Source: Candidatus Nanogingivalis gingivitcus
GTDB taxonomy: Bacteria; Patescibacteriota; Saccharimonadia; Saccharimonadales; Saccharimonadaceae
Assembly (NCBI RefSeq): GCF_004151455.1
Contig: NZ_PRLK01000010.1
Location: 1 to 18,274, forward strand
Length of the DNA stretch: 18,274 nucleotides
Direction of reading: 5' to 3'
Shown here: one piece after another, positions 7,368-12,076 of the stretch
Layout: the number at the start of each line of letters is the position of its first letter
How positions within the stretch are numbered: position 1 is the first letter of the stretch
The notes under the pieces: model-generated
Told to the model about the DNA's origin: nothing
The model's database searches: none
Seen by the model: the letters and a program-made list of their open reading frames with translations, nothing else
Translations under genes and position numbers: made by a program

Positions 7368-8255
7368 TTATTTTCTAATCGAAACACGTAATTTAGCACT
7401 ACGCGATCGTGGATTGTGAGCATCTTCTACTGCACCACTTACAGGCTTTTTTGTGATAAATAAGAAATTAGATTCAAGCCCCTTTAAGGAATCTTGCTTA
7501 AAATAATTTTTAACAAGCTTATCTTCAAGGCTATGAAAAGTGATAATACCTACCCTGCCACCTGGATTTAACATTTTTGGTAACAATAGTAGCATCTTTT
7601 CAATCTGCTCTAATTCTTGATTAACAGCAATCCTGATTGCCTGAAATGTGCGAGTTGCTGGGTGTGTTTTTTGCCACCCACCTTTATGTACACTTAAAAT
7701 CAAATCAGCTAATTGAGTAGTTGATGTTATTGGATTTTTCTTTCTAGTTTCTATAATTTTATCAACTATACGCTCAGAAAATCCTCGCTTTTCTTCACCA
7801 AACTCAACTAAAATTTTTAATAGTTCTTTTTTAGAGTATTTATTAACTATATAGTTTGCAGTTAGCTCTTGAGATGGATTCATTCGCATATCTAAATCAC
7901 CATCGCGCAAAAAGGAGAACCCTCTTTCTGCAATATCTAGCTGAGGTGACGAAACACCAAAATCAGCTAAAATAATATCGAACTTTCTACCTTCTCTTAC
8001 TAGCTGTTCGGATGCCGATAAAAAATCAGAATGAATCATTCTAGCACCTTTCTCTATAAGGAAGCCAAGCGAATCTACAGCATTCTGATCACGATCAACA
8101 AGTACCGATTGTGTATAATTTTTAGTTACATCTAAAAAATTGCTAGCATGTCCACCATAGCCTGCGGTTAAATCTAAATACGATTCACCTGTTTTGGGCT
8201 TAAGATGATCAAGGCTAGCTTGTAATAGAACTGGTATGTGAACTGATTTTTGCAT
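7368..8255 (-). CDS. rsmH: RsmH (MraW): 16S rRNA C1402 N4-methyltransferase
   Basis: RsmH methylates N4 of C1402 in the 16S rRNA decoding centre using S-adenosylmethionine, and its gene conventionally opens the division/cell-wall cluster. The 295-residue protein shows the class I methyltransferase glycine motif DLTAGYGGHA (28-37), ADFGVSSPQLD (97-107), RGFSFLRDGDLDMRM (111-125), HPATRTFQAIRIAVNQEL (198-215), ITFHSLEDKLVK (238-249) and NPRSRSAKLR (281-290). I chose the ATG at 8255 because AAGGAAG lies 6 nt upstream and HIPVLL then falls close to the N-terminus as usual. An in-frame TTG at 8276 would only add seven residues and absorb that ribosome binding site. mraZ, commonly the gene upstream, is absent. 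Confidence 0.95.
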   Translation of the reverse strand: MQKSVHIPVLLQASLDHLKPKTGESYLDLTAGYGGHASNFLDVTKNYTQSVLVDRDQNAVDSLGFLIEKGARMIHSDFLSASEQLVREGRKFDIILADFGVSSPQLDIAERGFSFLRDGDLDMRMNPSQELTANYIVNKYSKKELLKILVEFGEEKRGFSERIVDKIIETRKKNPITSTTQLADLILSVHKGGWQKTHPATRTFQAIRIAVNQELEQIEKMLLLLPKMLNPGGRVGIITFHSLEDKLVKNYFKQDSLKGLESNFLFITKKPVSGAVEDAHNPRSRSAKLRVSIRK

Positions 8256-8650
8256 TGTAATCTTCCTTAAAGTCAAGTACCCGATGGTTAAACTTTTTGT
8301 TTTTGTAAAAGTTTTTGTTTTTGGGTTTTAAAATTATAAGTCGACATTTTTTGCTTAACTTGTAGTTAACCATATTGTCGTTTGAGAGACTTATATATGA
8401 GGTGGAGTTTTATTTTTGGGAGGTTTTAGAATGTACTCCGCCCTTTATTTTATACTGGTCGACGGAAAAAGTCCAGTTGTCTAGCCACCGGATATCCGAC
8501 TTCAAGTCCAATTACAATATTTATTTTAAGGAACTTTTATTTTTGATTTTAGTGGATTTGTTTGTTTTGGTCGCTTTCTGCTTTCCACTGACTTTATTGT
8601 AAAGCTTATTAAAAATTTAAGCAATACCTTTTTTGACAAAATATTGTATT
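8256..8650. other. Gene-free rsmH leader with inverted and direct repeats
   Basis: About 400 bp upstream of rsmH hold no gene I can support. Visible structure includes a 7-bp stem GGTGGAG (8401-8407) with CTCCGCC (8436-8442), including one G-U pair; a perfect palindrome CGGATATCCG (8489-8498); a near-identical pair AAGTCCAGTT (8469-8478) and AAGTCCAATT (8504-8513) flanking it; TTAACT-tgt-AGTTAA near 8355-8370; and an 8-bp inverted repeat AGCAATAC (8620-8627) with GTATTGCT (8646-8653). Bases 8400-8515 are richer in GC than the flanks, as expected of a structured RNA or protein-binding region. A possible -10 TATAAT (8338-8333) lies about 78 nt before rsmH, without TG and without a good -35. I do not recognise RNase P, SRP, tmRNA or 6S RNA signatures. 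Confidence 0.45.
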
Positions 8651-8672
8651 GCTATTGTAATTTTATATATAT

Positions 8673-8753
8673 TTTTCCACAATCATGTGTAAAAACAAGT
8701 ATTAAAACAGATATGAAGCAGTTTTCCACAAATTTACCAAAAAATGTTGAAAA
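8673..8753. other. Cluster of DnaA-box-like 9-mers
   Basis: Three exact matches to TTWTNCACA fall within about 60 bp: TTTTCCACA at 8673-8681 (+), TTTTACACA at 8686-8694 (-) and TTTTCCACA at 8722-8730 (+). A near match (TTTTCAACA) lies at 8745-8753 (-). An AT-rich stretch lies on the left. This could be an origin or a DnaA-regulated site. Against an origin: no dnaA or dnaN is nearby, and genes on both sides point the same way. Confidence 0.35.
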
Positions 8754-8770
8754 CTCCATATAAGGCAAAA

Positions 8771-8789
8771 GCCTCGCTATTAGCGAGGC
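8771..8789 (-). terminator. Terminator overlapping the stop codon of the 101-residue gene
   Basis: GCCTCGCT (8771-8778) pairs with AGCGAGGC (8782-8789) over 8 GC-rich base pairs. The three-base loop overlaps the TAA stop (8782-8780). On the minus strand the stem is followed by TTTTGCC, a short T-run. It should end transcription of the small membrane-protein gene before the rsmH leader. Confidence 0.65.
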
Positions 8790-9085
8790 AAGAAAGCATG
8801 TACTAACGCCATATCGTAATGTGTTGTGTACTGTAATATGATCCAAGTGATAAATACTACAAGATTGATAGCTAATGATAATACTAGAACTGCACTACGA
8901 AAATCTTGAACAGATTGGTCAACTACCACTTCCCCATCTTCAGTAATATGTATGCCGTTATTAGTTAGAAGTTTTTTAGCTTTTTTAATTTCTTGATCTT
9001 TTTTTGTAACTTTCTTTACTTTATCATCTTCTTTTTTAGTTACTTTAGTAGTTTTTTTAGCTTCAACTTGTTTCTTAGTTGCCAT
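8780..9085 (-). CDS. Small Lys-rich single-span membrane protein, unknown
   Basis: This is a 101-residue protein that I do not recognise. Residues 1-40 are a strongly basic, Lys/Thr/Val-rich, probably disordered stretch (many KK and TKK). A short hydrophilic segment follows (41-61, with GIHITEDGEVVV). One membrane segment (about 63-86: AVLVLSLAINLVVFITWIIL) and a 15-residue tail ending HAFLPR complete it. The topology resembles small translocase or division accessory proteins, but no SecE or other family motif is visible. It stands alone between two terminators with a strong promoter (TTGACA, 17 bp, TG-C-TAATAT) about 60 nt upstream. It has a loosely placed AAGGA (9100-9096) before the ATG. 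Composition fits its neighbours. A nucleic-acid- or membrane-surface-binding role for the basic arm is only a guess. Confidence 0.75.
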   Translation of the reverse strand: MATKKQVEAKKTTKVTKKEDDKVKKVTKKDQEIKKAKKLLTNNGIHITEDGEVVVDQSVQDFRSAVLVLSLAINLVVFITWIILQYTTHYDMALVHAFLPR

Positions 9086-9147
9086 TTTTTATTTTTCCTT
9101 TTTTATTTTTTTGACTTTATTTAATCTTAATTGTTTTGTATGTTTTT

Positions 9148-9176
9148 ATATTAGCATAATTATATTAAATTGTCAA
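9148..9176 (-). promoter_or_regulatory. Promoter of the 101-residue membrane protein
   Basis: On the minus strand a perfect -35 TTGACA (9176-9171), a 17-bp spacer and TAATAT (9153-9148) preceded by TGC make an extended -10 promoter. It is the only one in the window with a perfect -35. The predicted leader is about 55 nt. Confidence 0.75.
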
Positions 9177-9330
9177 TATATTTATGTTTAATATATTATA
9201 CAACTTTCTTATACGATGTCATTATTATCTGTTCGCTTGACAAAACAATATTTTATTTTTTATATTTTTTTGACATAAATATATTTTATTATATAGAATA
9301 AGTTACTTCTGTATCTATCTTAAGATAATA

Positions 9331-9358
9331 AAAAGAAGGCATCTAGTTGCCTTCTTTT
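9331..9358. terminator. Bidirectional terminator after the helicase gene
   Basis: AAAAGAAGGCA (9331-9341) pairs perfectly with TGCCTTCTTTT (9348-9358) around a 6-nt loop. A T-rich tail follows on both strands. It ends the kwaB-like/helicase operon 35 nt after the helicase stop and could also stop plus-strand transcription. Confidence 0.85.
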
Positions 9359-9392
9359 TATTATTGTTGTCCTCTACTCTTATTATTTAGCG

Positions 9393-10937
9393 TTAAATGA
9401 TGTCATCGCCAAAATGCTTTTGAAGACGCATTTTTATTGAATTAGGATGACGACCTAACTGAGTACTAATATATTCAATATTATTGCCTGTTTTAAATAA
9501 CCTTTTAAGCTCTGCATCATCTGAACTTTTCCAAGGCCTATAGGCGTTCGGAAATTGTTTTCTCATATTTTCCAACTTTTCTTTCCAAGAAGTTACACTT
9601 TTATTTTGTTTATTATAATTATTTTCTTCAATAGTAATTCCCTTGGCTCTTTTTTCGGCAATCTCATTTAAATACGAGAACTTCTTTTCAGCTTCTAGGC
9701 TTTTTTGTTTAAGAACTTTATCTATTTTACTAGCTTCATCGCTGACAAGTAAGGCTTTTTTATTAATACCTATTAAATAGATCTTATCTAGTGCTTTAAC
9801 TCGAGATAAGGCTACATACCCCATACCCTCAGAAAAAGCTTTCTGTAGATTTATTTTAGCAGAGTCTAAAGTCATACCTTGGGATTTATGAATAGTTATA
9901 GCATAAGCTAACCTTAGTGGAATTTGCGTAATGGAAGCTCGTTTTTTATCGCCGTCTCTTAATTCCCAAGATTCAGGAACTACAGTTAAAGTTTTTCCAT
10001 TTTTAAAAGCAACTATAGGATATTCACTATACTTTTCAAAATCAATAACTTCACCTATAGATCCATTTACATATTGATGGTTTTGTGAATTTCTAACAGC
10101 CATTACTAAAGCACCTTTTTTAAGACGTAAAAATTCTGGAGCTAAAACAGACTTCTGTAGTGTTGTTACGTAATTTTTAGCACCTGTAGTAGTTTGCTGA
10201 TAGGTAAATTCTTTTTCAGATATATCTGATAGCTTGCTTTCATTAATGATATCTACATCTATATTAGTGGTATGAAGCTCTATAATATCCTCCAAATCTA
10301 GTGGAAGATCATCAGAATTTAACCTACTCAGTAAAGCCTCTGCGTGCCGTCTTCTTACATCACCCTCTCGAATTGCATTTAAAATATCTATTAGCTCATC
10401 AGATTTTTGCCTATAATTTTCTTCCAGGTAACAAATTGTAAAATTCGCTTCCCTCCATACATTAGAGTGAGTAACAAAATTACCCACTCTATTTATACCT
10501 TTATTAATAGGAGGCAATTGAAAGAAATCTCCACATAAAACAATTTGAATTCCGCCAAATGGCTGATCTTCCTGCTGACGAATCCGACGGCAAACATCAT
10601 CTACCATATCAAGGCGAAAATCGTGCAACATCGAGATCTCATCAATAATTAAAATATCAGTTTTTTTAATGGTTTCTTGCCTTACTTTAGACATTTTATC
10701 AATAAATTTAGGAGTAATATAATCATGAATACCTAAACCGCTCCAGGCATGAATTGTATTACCGTTTAAATGTGTTGCAGCTAAACCTGTAGTGGCAGTT
10801 ACAGATATTTTTTTTCCCATGCTACGAGCAATATTAATAAACTGGTTTAAGGTATAAGTTTTTCCACTACCTGCAGCACCAGTTAAAAATACATTTTCGC
10901 CATTTAGCATAATTTCTAAAGCTAAAGCTTGTTTCAT
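9393..10937 (-). CDS. Pif1/RecD-type SF1 DNA helicase with C-terminal HTH
   Basis: This 514-residue protein is an ATP-dependent superfamily 1 DNA helicase, probably unwinding 5' to 3' like Pif1 and RecD. Motifs in order are Walker A GAAGSGKT (20-27), ATTGLAA (48-54), Walker B LIIDEISM (96-103), GDFFQLPP (136-143), the KGALVM region (274-279), TIHKSQGMTLD (348-358) and the arginine-finger motif ALSRV (376-380). A Lys/Glu-rich linker (400-460) leads to a C-terminal helix-turn-helix/Myb-like domain (about 463-509: NAYRPWKSSDD...ISTQLGRHPNSIKMRLQKHFG). That domain type is seen in several bacterial Pif1-like proteins and probably binds DNA. The gene starts 10 nt after the kwaB-like stop, lacks a Shine-Dalgarno sequence and is probably translationally coupled. 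A housekeeping replication/repair role is as possible as defence. Confidence 0.88.
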   Translation of the reverse strand: MKQALALEIMLNGENVFLTGAAGSGKTYTLNQFINIARSMGKKISVTATTGLAATHLNGNTIHAWSGLGIHDYITPKFIDKMSKVRQETIKKTDILIIDEISMLHDFRLDMVDDVCRRIRQQEDQPFGGIQIVLCGDFFQLPPINKGINRVGNFVTHSNVWREANFTICYLEENYRQKSDELIDILNAIREGDVRRRHAEALLSRLNSDDLPLDLEDIIELHTTNIDVDIINESKLSDISEKEFTYQQTTTGAKNYVTTLQKSVLAPEFLRLKKGALVMAVRNSQNHQYVNGSIGEVIDFEKYSEYPIVAFKNGKTLTVVPESWELRDGDKKRASITQIPLRLAYAITIHKSQGMTLDSAKINLQKAFSEGMGYVALSRVKALDKIYLIGINKKALLVSDEASKIDKVLKQKSLEAEKKFSYLNEIAEKRAKGITIEENNYNKQNKSVTSWKEKLENMRKQFPNAYRPWKSSDDAELKRLFKTGNNIEYISTQLGRHPNSIKMRLQKHFGDDII

Positions 10938-10947
10938 AATTGAGGTT

Positions 10948-11997
10948 TTAACCTTCTATCATTGTTCGTGGCGGTTCGCCGTCAGGCTCATCTAGTAGTT
11001 TTTTGGCCCTAATTTCATAGCGTTTTCCAGTTACTTCACTAGTAATATAGTCTTCATTAATTAAGTTTACGAACATATCAAGGTCATGCTTATCCATAAT
11101 GATGATAGCCCCATTATCGTCAGTCATTAGTTCTAATTGCATATCGTCAGCATATTCTATAACCTTTTCTTGTGGAATTTCACCAATATCTGCCATTTTT
11201 TGCAATTTAGTAGCAACTTTACGATTCTCCCTTACTAAGGTTTGCAGATCTAATCCATCAGGAAAACTTAACTTATATTTTGATTCAATTTCAGCAACTT
11301 TTTGATCAGCTATAACTTGTTTTTTATAATCATAGTTAAATAATTTTTCAAATTTTGATTGGTTGAAAATAAAAATATCATTCTTAATGATTAATACTTG
11401 ATTATCTGGCTGTATCTTTAAACCAAATTCAGGTTCAAAAGCACCAAATTTGCCCCCTCTAAACTCCCAAGCAGTAGCACCACGAAGAACTTGCCCTTGT
11501 TGAATTTGTTTAGCAACATAAAATTTTTCCCCATTCCTACCAGTAAAGCGAGCTAAAATACCCTTGATTTTCTTAAAGTCGTGTTCAGCTTCATTAAATT
11601 CAACAATATCACTGTATTGATGTTCTACTATATCTATTAAGTTATCAGCATGCTGTACTTTTTGCAAAGTTGTTTTTAATAATGCCTCTTTATCGGTATC
11701 CATCTCATAGTCACGCACAGCAAGGCCTGTACCTGCACCCATATTTACAAAATTAATTAAATCAAATAGAAATAATGGCTTGATTTGTACATTTAGCTCA
11801 CCTGCAAAACGTGTAGTAAAAGGAATGAAACTTTTATTGAATAAGAAAAACTCTACATCTAAATCATTTTTAATTCCGTCTGTTAAATTAGCCCACTGAA
11901 AAATATCTACACTTTCAGTTTCTTTAATAGTATCTTCCTTATCTAATTGTTCAAGTTTTTCATCTTCAATATTATCAATTCGTTTCTCTTCTTCCAT
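10948..11997 (-). CDS. KwaB-like protein (DUF4868 family)
   Basis: This 349-residue soluble protein resembles the DUF4868 family, which includes KwaB of the Kiwa anti-phage system. The match is a recollection of family patterns, not a search. Residues 1-35 are acidic and probably disordered. The C-terminal half carries the family-like series: a strand pair around VLIIKNDIFIFN (201-212), KFEKLFNY (215-222), a helical stretch with REN.K.ATKLQKMADIG (256-272) and the end segment LINEDYITSEVTGKRYE (312-328). KwaB is reported to bind DNA and to act with the membrane sensor KwaA; no KwaA-like membrane gene is present here. Instead it is the first gene of a two-gene operon with a Pif1-type helicase. 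An extended -10 ends 7 nt before the ATG with no Shine-Dalgarno sequence, so the mRNA is probably leaderless. Confidence 0.68.
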   Translation of the reverse strand: MEEEKRIDNIEDEKLEQLDKEDTIKETESVDIFQWANLTDGIKNDLDVEFFLFNKSFIPFTTRFAGELNVQIKPLFLFDLINFVNMGAGTGLAVRDYEMDTDKEALLKTTLQKVQHADNLIDIVEHQYSDIVEFNEAEHDFKKIKGILARFTGRNGEKFYVAKQIQQGQVLRGATAWEFRGGKFGAFEPEFGLKIQPDNQVLIIKNDIFIFNQSKFEKLFNYDYKKQVIADQKVAEIESKYKLSFPDGLDLQTLVRENRKVATKLQKMADIGEIPQEKVIEYADDMQLELMTDDNGAIIIMDKHDLDMFVNLINEDYITSEVTGKRYEIRAKKLLDEPDGEPPRTMIEG

Positions 11998-12004
11998 ATC
12001 TACT

Positions 12005-12013
12005 ATTTTACCA
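12005..12013 (-). promoter_or_regulatory. Extended -10 promoter of the kwaB-like gene, leaderless
   Basis: The minus strand reads TATGG-TAAAAT, with TG at 12013-12012 and TAAAAT at 12010-12005. The -10 ends 7 nt before the ATG at 11997, so the transcript should start at the start codon. The place for a -35 falls inside the upstream terminator stem and has no TTGACA. Confidence 0.6.
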
Positions 12014-12024
12014 TATTTTAAACT

Positions 12025-12052
12025 AAAACAGCCCCTCGCTAAGGGCTGTTTT
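12025..12052. terminator. Terminator of the LPKTG adhesin gene
   Basis: AAAACAGCCC (12025-12034) pairs perfectly with GGGCTGTTTT (12043-12052) around an 8-nt loop. T-runs are part of the stem base on either strand. It lies 24 nt after the adhesin stop and directly upstream of the kwaB-like promoter, insulating the helicase operon. Confidence 0.85.
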
Positions 12053-12076
12053 GTTAAGAAATTTTAGGAGTAATTA

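Larger units (their letters stand above)
9086..9392. other. 307-bp intergenic region with promoters and terminator
   Basis: This stretch holds the promoter of the downstream 101-residue gene (9148-9176) and the terminator of the upstream helicase gene (9331-9358). Two TTGACA boxes also lie on the plus strand at 9237-9242 and 9270-9275. Each has an AT-rich -10 candidate 18 bp on: TATATT at 9261-9266 and TAGAAT at 9294-9299. Plus-strand transcription from the second would reach the two-way terminator after about 55 nt. I see no ORF. Confidence 0.45.

Noticed and set aside
8215..8373. Minus-strand 52-codon ORF running into rsmH, considered as an mraZ remnant or leader peptide
   Set aside because: It is Lys/Asn-rich as expected from A-rich DNA, has no ribosome binding site and shows no MraZ-like motif.
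8375..8602. Plus-strand 75-codon ORF starting with TTG
   Set aside because: It has no ATG in frame and no Shine-Dalgarno sequence. The hydrophobic end simply reflects T-rich DNA. It is the only plus-strand candidate in a minus-strand region and overlaps the hairpins described there.
8400..8620. RNase P RNA, SRP RNA or tmRNA upstream of rsmH
   Set aside because: GGAAAAAGTCC at 8464-8474 faintly recalls the RNase P GAGGAAAGTCC box, but the partner conserved elements are missing. No SRP GGAAGGAAGCA-type loop or tmRNA ends are present.
8652..8846. Minus-strand 64-codon ORF overlapping the end of the 101-residue gene
   Set aside because: It lies in another frame across a terminator hairpin and DnaA-like boxes, with no ribosome binding site or recognisable content.
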